The notes beneath the pieces were generated by a model. It saw only the letters and a program-made list of their open reading frames with translations. It ran no database searches and was not told the origin of the DNA. DNA of 64,000 nucleotides from Litoditis marina (taxonomy: Eukaryota; Nematoda; Chromadorea; Rhabditida; Rhabditidae): contig OZ038434.1 of NCBI GenBank assembly GCA_964036275.1, forward strand, positions 38,587,279 through 38,651,278, read 5' to 3'. Positions 10,978 through 23,215 of the stretch are shown here, piece by piece. How positions within the stretch are numbered: the first letter of the stretch is position 1; every line of letters starts with the position of its first letter. Both the position numbers and the translations under genes were made by a program.

Positions 10978-13900
10978 CTACAAAACTCCGAAGAACTTGG
11001 CGATGTTGGTCAGAATGGCTCGTTGCACAGGCGGAATCACATTTTCCACGTCTTCTACGGATGGGATTTCGATCTTGGGCAAATCTTCCAATTTGGGCAG
11101 GCTGAGTGGCGCCAGTGTGGGCATAGGTGTCACCTGACTCATCTGTGGCGGCAAGAAGCCGGTTTGCTGGCCTGGTTGCGGCTTGTTTCCGGCTAGTTGC
11201 TGTCCTTGCTGCGGCATATTTCCGGCCTGTTGCTGACTTGCTTGGAATACGGTGTTCATTTGTGGCTGAACCTGCGTGGGAGCACGAGCTTGTTGTTGAA
11301 CTTGTTGACCCTGTTGAACTTGAACTGACATGGTGGGGACCTGCTGCTGTCGGGGTGCAGGTTGTTGTTGTTGATTGTTGTAAACTTGTTGTTGTTGTTG
11401 GTTGATCACTTGTTGTTGTTGATTGTTTATCTGTTGTTGTTGGTAGTTTACTTGTTGTTGTTGATTAACTCTCTGGGGAGCGGTCGGTCGGGTTCGATGG
11501 TCCATTGGTCGGGGTTGTGGGCGTTCCTGGGATATTCTTTGGTTGACAGGGATATTTTGCTGTTGAGGAAGAGCTGGAAGAGGCTGAGGCAGTTGCGCGT
11601 TGAACATGTTCATGTTACCTGAAAAAATGGTTTTTGGTGTTCAAATAAAAAGCGATGTATAGCGGACACCATTTCAGAAGAATTTGTGGAATCTCCAATC
11701 ATCATGTTTGTGCAACAATTTGTAGAAGCATGAATCTCTGCGCGAATAGTTTCTGTATTGTGGGATTGTGGTTACTTCTTTTAAAACGGAACAAAAAATG
11801 AAGATGAAAATCGAAGTCGAAAAACGAATGCATGTTTCTACTAACCTGGTGGTGCAAGTCTCTGGAACATGTCATTCATCGCCTGTCCGAGATCAGGAAA
11901 TGCGGGAAGACCACCTGGAATGAAAATCAGGTTAAGTTCACGTTCATATTCACTTTCACATTTTGCGTTTTGCTCCGTAAGTTCACATTTCTCAAATCTA
12001 CGGCTGTTCTAACGTTTTTAGCATTGCAGCTTTGCGTTGAGGTGCGACTTGTAGGTATTGATTAGTCATTTGTCTGTATGAAAATAAAACAAATATATCG
12101 ATAACGGAAAGTGACGAGAAAGTTCTAACAAACCATTGAGCTGTCCCATTGGCTGTCCGGCGATTCCGTACTGATTTTGGGTAAATTGGCCGAATTGAGA
12201 TGATGGTGCTTGGGCGGTTTGCTGAAAGAGATGAAACATGAAAAAAGGTCTGAATTAAATGTTTGGGAAAAGCTACGGAATTTCAAACCTTTCTCCTTAG
12301 TTGAAAAGTATAGTGGTGATGTTGCCTCCAAATCAACCTGGGAGTTGAAATAAAACAAACATTTCCTGAAATTGACAGAGTATTACCGAAAGCGGGCACA
12401 ATAAACGTACCACAGGTCTGAGATTGGGCTGATTGTTGGGAACTTGATTAGGTACCACGCTAGGAACCTGGTTAGAAATCTGGTTTGGTACCACATTGGG
12501 TACTCCCTGCTGCTGTGTGCGAGGAGCTACAGGTACAACTCGAGTCACGGCCTGAAATTGTTAATGACTGCAAACATGTTTTATTCTCACTGTTCCTATG
12601 TTTTATTGCCATAATACAAGGAAAATGTTTGTTCTAGCACGGCGAACGGAGCATAGAAAGATCTATCACGTTGAACTTTTCGGAAACTTGCAATGTAGAT
12701 CGTAAAATTCATGACCTCAAATGAACTACTGGATTCTGTTTTTTTTATCTTTCATTTTTAATACCCTTTTTCAAGTTCTTGGTACTGAGCTTTGTGAAAT
12801 CACCTCTTGACTGACTTGTGCTTCTCCATCCAAGCTTGGTACGTTCACCTGGGATCCAGTATTGTCGTTGCGCAGAACTGGAAAATATCCACATTGTGAT
12901 TGTTGGTTTTGAACTGCGTTCTACGGTATACCGGTTAAGAGCATAGTTTTAGTTGTAGTCCCTAAACTTGACGATGTCAATTTTTCGTTGAGTTAACCAA
13001 GTTTTTTGTTTCCTTCTCAGAAAAAAAGCTGCTTGTGGTCCGCAATTTGGCTGTAAAGTTGTCGAGTTGTTGATATTGTATACTTATCATTCCAACCGAC
13101 TTGTTACCTCATCGTTATCTCTTACTTATCATTCTTATAAAAATCAAAGCCATTCATGTGTTATACCTGGCTCGATTGATCCGTCGAAACACGGCATGCG
13201 ACGTACGGAAACCGAATAGATGATGCTGAAATAGTGTTTTCAAAATAGAGCTTATTTTGGTGAGAAAATTTTTAATGGTGCTGAATCGATAGCGAACCCT
13301 GCGCTGAACTGATTTGCTCAAATTGCTATCGTAGGTGGTTCAATTCACAGATTGTTTTGAACTCTACACGATTTGAGAGCGAAGGGCAAAGCGTCCGAAT
13401 AATAATGATCATGAAAAGGTAATTATTTTTCAAGATTTCCAAAAAAAAACGTTGAGAACAAGATAATTCAGTTTCGTTCTGAAAACTTAATTGAACTCAC
13501 GTTCCATTACTGTGTACAACCTTGTCGATGTTGGAAATGTAGTCGAAGGCTACCAAATGGCCATTTTCCTCTACCTCACCACCGATGAACACTTGGCTCT
13601 GGAAAAAAGTGATATATACAGTTCACACTTCACAAAGTATATTGTGTAGCTCGTCCTATTTTGCTCTGTTTGTAGTTCTAACCTTGCTTTCTGGCCATTT
13701 CCGTGAACCATGTCTCGAGATCAATGAACATTGACAACTTGAATGACTTTGCTGCGGTGCTAGTAACTTGCAAATTGCGCGAAGTTACAAGATAAATTCT
13801 AAACATATTCCTATGATGGAAGCGTAGTCTTTGAGAGTTACACGAGTTCAAATTTCTGACGGAAAACGACACAATAATTGTAGATTCCAAAATGTCAGTT

Positions 13901-15725
13901 CCCGTACCAACCTGTTTGATAGGAGCAACACCTCGATCTTCAGAATCACTGAGTGGTGAATATGTGCAACATCGCATCTGAAACGAAGACATCATATAAT
14001 TTGACATGCAGCTGGTGTAATTTTCAATGATTGTAATGTGATTGTGCCAAGACTTCCCACAAGTAAAATACCGCAAGACTTACGACTGTAGTTGAAAACT
14101 AACATGTCAGTTGCTCTCATATTTCCGTAGTTTACAGTTTGATCATGCTCATACTCCTTGTAAACTATTTTTGAAGTCTGATCGTATAAATACTAACCTG
14201 TATCTCGTCTCTATGTGCATCTGACTGCGGTGCAATACCACCGACCCACTCTCCTTGAACGCAGCCGGTTGAGCGGTACGTTTCGGCACACGTCTAAAAA
14301 ACGGTTTAATCAACAACATAGTCGTATTCGTTTCTCAATATAAAAATATCAATCAAATTTACTTCATGTTGAGCGTCGGTTCTTAATGATAACTGGCGTT
14401 TTTCGCATCAGGTTTATTCATTTCTTCCTGGTTGGTTGAAATACTTAGTTGCTATTTTCAGGAATGAACTGTGAAAAATGGTTGCAATTCAAAATACCGG
14501 GATGGGGAATGGGCGAGGAGAAGAGGTCTGAGGTTTGGAGTTGCAAGAAGTTTTCAGAAAACCTACCGCAGTTTGTGCAATATGGTCAATATTCCTATTG
14601 GGGGATCTGAGTAGCTGGTCCGAGCGACGAAGATAGCTGAATGGAGATTGAATAATGGAAAATGAATGAAAAAATTTCAAACTCTCCTAATAGTTGGGAA
14701 TTCCATGCTCATGAGCAGTTCATCACGACATCAAACTACAAACGAAATTTGGTCGAGAAAATGGTGTCGACGGCTAGCCAGTCTTTCTGAGCCGAATTTT
14801 TCTGGTCACGGCTTCAGGTTTTATCCACCGTACTGCAAGTCTCCACCTATTTCTCGGTTTTTTTTTTGAGGGTTTTATTCGGTCCTAAATGGATTCTTTT
14901 GATGTCTAATACTTCATTCTTTTTCATTTCAAATCACATGGATCAATAAACTTTATTATTTGTTTCCTTAGGAAGAACTCAACCATCCTCCTTTCCATTT
15001 ATCCTATAGAATTGTGTTGATAGTTTGGTCCCATTTCTTTTGAATGGAAATTCAGCATTTGAACAGTTTCGAGATCAAACTACAACTTAGTTTTGGTGGT
15101 TCCTTGACATTCTCAACTCACCCATCCTCCTTGCCGTTGATTCTATAGAACTGGGCGGTGTCGCCGGCGCGCGAACCATCTCCATTCCAGCCGAAGCAAC
15201 GCGGACGCGCGCAGCCAAGGACCGGGTGGCCGGAGCGAAGACTCTGGGAATATTGAAAATATTAATGTTACAAATAATACGTTTGGTGGCAGGACTTTGA
15301 AAACTGCCTAGCTAAATACTGCTTAGTGCATCAAAACTTGGACTATGGAAAAATATTGATATCATAAACATGTGAATCTACATCTCACTCTGACTATATT
15401 CAGGGTTTCACAAATTGAAATCATTAAACTATCAAAAAAAAATTTCCGATTAATAGAGAAAAACAAATAGAATCAACTAAATTAACGTGTCTTCATGTCA
15501 TTGGTTTCACCTTTTTTCGCAATTCGCTGACATTAAAGGGGCCAGGTTTATTATCTCTCTAAAAGCATCAGCTTTTTGTCAGTTTCTAAATAACCAAAAA
15601 CAGTTGTAAATTTTGTTGATAAGTAAAAGGAATACCTGAAAAGTGAAAGGCACCGCCGAGTCGCCACAGTAGGACGAGAGAGTACCCGCGGCGAGAGACA
15701 ACAGCGTAACCAGTAACAGAATCAT
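10978..15725 (-). CDS. Wart-domain hedgehog-related protein (warthog family) with Gln/Pro-rich tail
   Basis: Twelve exons join in phase to 537 residues: 15636-15725, 15122-15243, 14567-14636, 14198-14293, 13912-13977, 13501-13598, 13167-13225, 12804-12877, 12411-12551, 12134-12221, 11846-11914, 10978-11618. A signal peptide (MILLLVTLLSLAAGTLSS) is followed by a Wart domain over about residues 19-200 with its Cys landmarks: YCGDS, GCARPRCFGW, CAETYRSTGC, RCCTYSPL, SEDRGVA, GGEVEENG, FDYISNI and RRMPC. The remainder is low-complexity Gln/Pro/Asn sequence ending in a more ordered IPSVEDVENVIPPVQRAIL segment. There is no Hint/Hog autoprocessing domain, as in several nematode warthog proteins. It is probably secreted from epidermis or other ectodermal cells, where the nematode family acts in cuticle and moulting. 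The start is set by the signal peptide and a TTTTTCAG acceptor just upstream, a possible trans-splice site. Confidence 0.93.
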
Positions 15726-15805
15726 TCACTGAAAATTATTTTTCACGTTAATAACTCATACAGAACTGAACTGAGTGTTCTGGCGACAGTGTTTTTTGTG
15801 AGTCG

Positions 15806-15985
15806 CAGAGTACGTATGCTAGTACATTCCGTTAGCTTCATCCCATCTTGTGTTTCCTCAAACATACGCTATTTCAGCCTTCTCTGCTGTTACAGCCCAC
15901 CGGGGTGTAAGAGACAAAAAATAATGAGGCAGAGCGGGATACGCAGGATGGGATGAAAGTGCCGGATCTTCTAGCATACGTACTC
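15806..15985. repeat. MITE-like element with long terminal inverted repeats
   Basis: The left end GAGTACGTATGCTAG, then a variable stretch and TTCATCCCATCTTGTG, is matched inverted at the right end (TAGCATACGTACTC preceded by CAGGATGGGATGAAAG). Arms are about 45 bp and imperfect. No second copy was noticed in the window. Confidence 0.65.
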
Positions 15986-16829
15986 AAATCTCATTTTTAA
16001 TTGATCTCGGTACGCATCATGCGTAACGAATTTCGAGCAAATAGCAACGGAATGACAACAGCTAAAACAACACATCGAAATAGAGCAACATTCACTGTAC
16101 AGGCTTGTTTTCGGAAGAGCGAGTCCTACAGTAAGGTAAGTAAGTCAGTTGCGAGAACTGGCTCAAATGTTTCTATAAGGCTAAAAACAAACTTTTCATG
16201 TTAACATTTCAAGTTGACATGTCACAATGCCTTCAATATAAGACGTGGCCATTTAGAAGATTGTGAAAGTGTCGTATTTCCCTGTTCTAGACGAATGTGT
16301 AATTTTCCAACATGAAATCAAAAATCGTTTTGTATTGCACATTCACACGTTCTTCCAGATAAGTGGTCGCATTTTGTAAGCTCCAGTAATTTACATGAGC
16401 AAACTTTCAATAGTTTTTTTTATTTTTTGCTCGTTTTCAATGATACCCTCTGCTACTGCAGGAACTGTAACGAAAACCTGTTGAACCAAAGGAATCAGGA
16501 GTTAATAATTTCTTATTGAAAATTTGCTCACGTAACTTACATGGCTACTTGAGCTTACAAAATACAGGCACAGAAAAAAAGAATGCTTCATTTACAATTG
16601 TTTTTGAATTGCTAGATCTTAGAGGGCGGAGCCCAGTAAGGTTGGACGATTGAGGAGAATCCACACAAATGTTTCTAAAGTCGAGAAACTGAACCCTATT
16701 GAAACATATATGCATCTTGCGCGAAGAACAGCTCAAGGAAATTGAAATGGAAATCAGTTTATCTCCTTTGTTCGAAACTCGGATCGGCCTTTCCCTGAAA
16801 TGGGGTTAGTGAGAGAAGAAAAGCGAAAG
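15986..16829. other. Spacer before satellite, no gene seen
   Basis: Contains a TTGATCTCGGTACGC / ACGAATTTCGAG dispersed motif near its start. Otherwise I see no exon, RNA gene or strong repeat. Confidence 0.45.
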
Positions 16830-17264
16830 CGAGAGAGAAATTGCGGGTTCCGTGGCGATTGTGGAACAAATTCCATGGGAAAAACGGACATTCCGGTGAA
16901 AAAGTGAGATTAGTGAAAAGAGATATCAGTGGGAAGGAGATTTATAGTCTTTGTCACTCATAGGTGGACAACTACAGTCAGAAAACAGTCAGGTTGAAAA
17001 CGAATTCCTCGGGAAAAGGGGCATTCCTATGAAAAAGTGAGATTAGACGAAGGGATATCAGTGGAATGGAAATTTTTAGTCGCTGTCGCTGAAACGTGGA
17101 CAACTACTGTCAGAAAATGGTGATGTTCAGAGAAATTTCTATTGGAAAACGGACATTCCTGTGAAAAAGTGAGATTATAGAAAGGGATATCAGTGGAAAG
17201 GAAATTCATGGGATTCTTATTATACCTCAAACTACATTGGAAATATCGACTTTACGGAACATAG
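16830..17264 (+). repeat. Diverged edge units of the 148-bp satellite
   Basis: Three degraded units keep AAACGGACATTCC, GTGAAAAAGTGAGATTA and GATATCAGTGG but have a different second half (GGACAACTACAGTCAGAAAA). The same second half appears in the divergent units at the far edge near 27.8 kb, so it may represent an older form of the repeat. Confidence 0.85.
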
Positions 17265-20200
17265 TTGGTTTCAGAACGAATTCCGCGCGTAAAATACGGA
17301 CATTCCTGTGAAAAAGTGAGATTAGAGGAAAGAGATATCTGTGAAAAAGAAATTCATGGGATCGTTATTATTCCTCAAACTACAATGGAAGTATCGACTT
17401 TACGGAACATAGTTGGTTTCAGAACGAATTCCGCAAGTAAAAAACGGACATTCCTGTGAAAAAGTGAGATTAGAGGAAAGAGATATCTGTGAAAAAGAAA
17501 TTCATGGGATTGTTATTATTCCTCAAACTACAATGGAAGTATCGACTTTACGGAACATAGTTGGTTTCAGAACGAATTCCGCAAGTAAAAAACGGACATT
17601 CCTGTGAAAAAGTGAGATTAGAGGAAAGAGATATCTGTGAAAAAGAAATTCATGGGTTTGTTATTATTCCTCAAACTACAATGGAAGTATCGACTTTACG
17701 GAACATAGTTGGTTTCAGAACGAATTCCGCAAGTAAAAAACGGACATTCCTGTGAAAAAGTGAGATTAGAGGAAAGAGATATCTGTGAAAAAGAAATTCA
17801 TGGGATTGTTATTATTCCTCAAACTACAATGGAAGTATCGACTTTACGGAACATAGTTGGTTTCAGAACGAATTCCGCAAGTAAAAAACGGACATTCCTG
17901 TGAAAAAGTGAGATTAGAGGAAAGAGATATCTGTGAAAAAGAAATTCATGGGTTTGTTATTATTCCTCAAACTACAATGGGAGTATCGACTTTACGGAAC
18001 ATAGTTGGTTTCAGAACGAATTCCGCAAGTAAAAAACGGACATTCCTGTGAAAAAGTGAGATTAGAGGAAAGAGATATCTGTGAAAAAGAAATTCATGAG
18101 ATTGTTATTATTCCTCAAACTACAATGGAAGTATCGACTTTACGGAACATAGTTGGTTTCAGAACGAATTCCGCAAGTAAAAAACGGACATTCCTGTGAA
18201 AAAGTGAGATTAGAGGAAAGAGATATCTGTGAAAAAGAAATTCATGGGATCGTTATTATTCCTCAAACTACAATGGAAGTATCGACTTTACGGAACATAG
18301 TTGGTTTCAGAACGAATTCCGCAAGTAAAAAACGGACATTCCTGTGAAAAAGTGAGATTAGAGGAAAGAGATATCTGTGAAAAAGAAATTCATGAGATTG
18401 TTATTATTCCTCAAACTACAATGGAAGTATCGACTTTACGGAACATAGTTGGTTTCAGAACGAATTCCGCAAGTAAAAAACGGACATTCCTGTGAAAAAG
18501 TGAGATTAGAGGAAAGAGATATCTGTGAAAAAGAAATTCATGAGATTGTTATTATTCCTCAAACTACAATGGAAGTATCGACTTTACGGAACATAGTTGG
18601 TTTCAGAACGAATTCCGCAAGTAAAAAACGGACATTCCTGTGAAAAAGTGAGATTAGAGGAAAGAGATATCTGTGAAAAAGAAATTCATGGGATCGTTAT
18701 TATTCCTCAAACTACAATGGAAGTATCGACTTTACGGAACATAGTTGGTTTCAGAACGAATTCCGCAAGTAAAAAACGGACATTCCTGTGAAAAAGTGAG
18801 ATTAGAGGAAAGAGATATCTGTGAAAAAGAAATTCATGAGATTGTTATTATTCCTCAAACTACAATGGAAGTATCGACTTTACGGAACATAGTTGGTTTC
18901 AGAACGAATTCCGCAAGTAAAAAACGGACATTCCTGTGAAAAAGTGAGATTAGAGGAAAGAGATATCTGTGAAAAAGAAATTCATGGGATTGTTATTATT
19001 CCTCAAACTACAATGGAAGTATCGACTTTACGGAACATAGTTGGTTTCAGAACGAATTCCGCAAGTAAAAACGGACATTCCTGTGAAAAAGTGAGATTAG
19101 AGGAAAGAGAAAAAAAACGGACATTCCTGTGAAAAAGTGATATCTGTGAAAAAGAAATTCATGGGATTGTTATTATTCCTCAAACTACAATGGAAGTATC
19201 GACTTTACGGAACATAGTTGGTTTCAGAACGAATTCCGCAAGTAAAAAACGGACATTCCTGTGAAAAAGTGAGATTAGAGGAAAGAGATATCTGTGAAAA
19301 AGAAATTCATGGGATTGTTATTATTCCTCAAACTACAATGGAAGTATCGACTTTACGGAACATAGTTGGTTTCAGAACGAATTCCGCAAGTAAAAAACGG
19401 ACATTCCTGTGAAAAAGTGAGATTAGAGGAAAGAGATATCTGTGAAAAAGAAATTCATGGGATTGTTATTATTCCTCAAACCACAATGGAAGTATCGACT
19501 TTACGGAACATAGTTGGTTTCAGAACGAATTCCGCAAGTAAAAAACGGACATTCCTGTGAAAAAGTGAGATTAGAGGAAAGAGATATCTGTGAAAAAGAA
19601 ATTCATGGGATTGTTATTATTCCTCAAACTACAATGGAAGTATCGACTTTACGGAACATAGTTGGTTTCAGAACGAATTCCGCAAGTAAAAAACGGACAT
19701 TCCTGTGAAAAAGTGAAATTAGAGGAAAGAGATATCTGTGAAAAAGAAATTCATGGGATTGTTATTATTCCTCAAACTACAATGGAAGTATCGACTTTAC
19801 GGAACATAGTTGGTTTCAGAACGAATTCCGCAAGTAAAAAACGGACATTCCTGTGAAAAAGTGAGATTAGAGGAAAGAGATATCTGTGAAAAAGAAATTC
19901 ATGGGTTTGTTATTATTCCTCAAACTACAATGGGAGTATCGACTTTACGGAACATAGTTGGTTTCAGAACGAATTCCGCAAGTAAAAAACGGACATTCCT
20001 GTGAAAAAGTGAGATTAGAGGAAAGAGATATCTGTGAAAAAGAAATTCATGGGATTGTTATTATTCCTCAAACTACAATGGAAGTATCGACTTTACGGAA
20101 CATAGTTGGTTTCAGAACGAATTCCGCAAGTAAAAAACGGACATTCCTGTGAAAAAGTGAGATTAGAGGAAAGAGATATCTGTGAAAAAGAAATTCATGG

Positions 20201-23200
20201 GATTGTTATTATTCCCCAAACTACAATGGAAGTATCGACTTTACGGAACATAGTTGGTTTCAGAACGAATTCCGCAAGTAAAAAACGGACATTCCTGTGA
20301 AAAAGTGAGATTAGAGGAAAGAGATATCTGTGAAAAAGAAATTCATGGGATTGTTATTATTCCTCAAACTACAATGGAAGTATCGACTTTACGGAACATA
20401 GTTGGTTTCAGAACGAATTCCGCAAGTAAAAAACGGACATTCCTGTGAAAAAATGAGGTTAAAGGAAAGAGATATCTGTGAAAAAGAAATTCATGGGATT
20501 GTTATTATTCCTCAAACTACAATGGAAGTATCGACTTTACGGAACATAGTTGGTTTCAGAACGAATTCCGCAAGTAAAAAACGGACATTCCTGTGAAAAA
20601 GTGAGATTAGAGGAAAGAGATATCTGTGAAAAAGAAATTCATGGGATTGTTATTATTCCTCAAACTACAATGGAAGTATCGACTTTACGGAACATAGTTG
20701 GTTTCAGAACGAATTCCGCAAGTAAAAAACGGACATTCCTGTGAAAAAGTGAGATTAGAGGAAAGAGATATCTGTGAAAAAGAAATTCATGGGATTGTTA
20801 TTATTCCTCAAACTACAATGGAAGTATCGACTTTAAGGAACATAGTTGGTTTCAGAACGAATTCCGCAAGTAAAAAACGGACATTCCTGTGAAAAAGTGA
20901 GATTAGAGGAAAGAGATATCTGTGAAAAAGAAATTCATGGGATTGTTATTATTCCTCAAACTACAATGGAAGTATCGACTTTACGGAACATAGTTGGTTT
21001 CAGAACGAATTCCGCAAGTAAAAAACGGACATTCCTGTGAAAAAAGTGAGATTAGAGGAAAGAGATATCTGTGAAAAAGAAATTCATGGGATTGTTATTA
21101 TTCCTCAAACTACAATGGAAGTATCGACTTTACGGAACATAGTTGGTTTCAGAACGAATTCCGCAAGTAAAAAACGGACATTCCTGTGAAAAAGTGAGAT
21201 TAGAGGAAAGAGATATCTGTGAAAAAGAAATTCATGGGATTGTTATTATTCCTCAAACTACAATGGAAGTATCGACTTTACGGAACATAGTTGGTTTCAG
21301 AACGAATTCCGCAAGTAAAAAACGGACATTCCTGTGAAAAAGTGAGATTAGAGGAAAGAGATATCTGTGAAAAAGAAATTCATGGGATTGTTATTATTCC
21401 TCAAACTACAATGGAAGTATCGACTTTACGGAACATAGTTGGTTTCAGAACGAATTCCGCAAGTAAAAAACGGACATTCCTGTGAAAAAGTGAGATTAGA
21501 GGAAAGAGATATCTGTGAAAAAGAAATTCATGGGTTTGTTATTATTCCTCAAACTACAATGGGAGTATCGACTTTACGGAACATAGTTGGTTTCAGAACG
21601 AATTCCGCAAGTAAAAAACGGACATTCCTGTGAAAAAGTGAGATTAGAGGAAAGAGATATCTGTGAAAAAGAAATTCATGAGATTGTTATTATTCCTCAA
21701 ACTACAATGGAAGTATCGACTTTACGGAACATAGTTGGTTTCAGAACGAATTCCGCAAGTAAAAAACGGACATTCCTGTGAAAAAGTGAGATTAGAGGAA
21801 AGAGATATCTGTGAAAAAGAAATTCATGGGATTGTTATTATTCCTCAAACTACAATGGAAGTATCGACTTTACGGAACATAGTGTGGTTTCAGAACGAAT
21901 TCCGCAAGTAAAAAACGGACATTCCTGTGAAAAAGTGAGATTAGAGGAAAGAGATATCTGTGAAAAAGAAATTCATGGGATTGTTATTATTCCTCAAACT
22001 ACAATGGAAGTATCGACTTTACGGAACATAGTTGGTTTCAGAACGAATTCCGCAAGTAAAAAACGGACATTCCTGTGAAAAAGTGAGATTAGAGGAAAGA
22101 GATATCTGTGAAAAAGAAATTCATGGGATTGTTATTATTCCTCAAACTACAATGGAAGTATCGACTTTACGGAACATAGTTGGTTTCAGAACGAATTCCG
22201 CAAGTAAAAAACGGACATTCCTGTGAAAAAGTGAGATTAGAGGAAAGAGATATCTGTGAAAAAGAAATTCATGGGATTGTTATTATTCCTCAAACTACAA
22301 TGGAAGTATCGACTTTACGGAACATAGTTGGTTTCAGAACAAATTCCGCAAGTAAAAAACGGACATTCCTGTGAAAAAGTGAGATTAGAGGAAAGAGATA
22401 TCTGTGAAAAAGAAATTCATGGGATTGTTATTATTCCTCAAACTACAATGGAAGTATCGACTTTACGGAACATAGTTGGTTTCAGAACGAATTCCGCAAG
22501 TAAAAAACGGACATTCCTGTGAAAAAGTGAGATTAGAGGAAAGAGATATCTGTGAAAAAGAAATTCATGGGATTGTTATTATTCCTCAAACTACAATGGA
22601 AGTATCGACTTTACGGAACATAGTTGGTTTCAGAACGAATTCCGCAAGTAAAAAACGGACATTCCTGTGAAAAAGTGAGATTAGAGGAAAGAGATATCTG
22701 TGAAAAAGAAATTCATGGGATTGTTATTATTCCTCAAACTACAATGGAAGTATCGACTTTACGGAACATAGTTGGTTTCAGAACGAATTCCGCAAGTAAA
22801 AAACGGACATTCCTGTGAAAAAGTGAGATTAGAGGAAAGAGATATCTGTGAAAAAGAAATTCATGGGATTGTTATTATTCCTCAAACTACAATGGAAGTA
22901 TCGACTTTACGGAACATAGTTGGTTTCAGAACGAATTCCGCAAGTAAAAAACGGACATTCCTGTGAAAAAGTGAGATTAGAGGAAAGAGATATCTGTGAA
23001 AAAGAAATTCATGGGATTGTTATTATTCCTCAAACTACAATGGAAGTATCGACTTTACGGAACATAGTTGGTTTCAGAACGAATTCCGCAAGTAAAAAAC
23101 GGACATTCCTGTGAAAAAGTGAGATTAGAGGAAAGAGATATCTGTGAAAAAGAAATTCATGGGATTGTTATTATTCCTCAAACTACAATGGAAGTATCGA

Positions 23201-23215
23201 CTTTACGGAACATAG
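17265..23215 (+). repeat. 148-bp satellite array, about 40 units
   Basis: Head-to-tail units of 148 bp, nearly identical, each containing GAACGAATTCCGCAAGTAAA, AACGGACATTCCTGTGAAAA, GATATCTGTGAAAAAGAAA and CCTCAAACTACAATGGAAGT. Spacing is exact except for a unit with 29 extra bases near 19.07-19.14 kb (a local re-duplication of part of the unit) and single-base insertions near 21.04 and 21.88 kb. Variants at one position (GGGATT, GGGTTT, GGGATC, GAGATT) mark individual units; the GGGTTT plus TGGGAGT variant occurs at three places. The 64-residue open frame in every unit is a by-product of the repeat and not a gene. The array is cut at its right edge by a Pao/BEL element. Confidence 0.97.

Noticed and set aside
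11127..11622. Leu/Val-rich frames opposite the Wart gene last exon
   Set aside because: They are the antisense of the Gln-rich coding exon.
17265..23215. Regular repeat array as a CRISPR
   Set aside because: Units are contiguous with no unique spacers, and the genome is eukaryotic.
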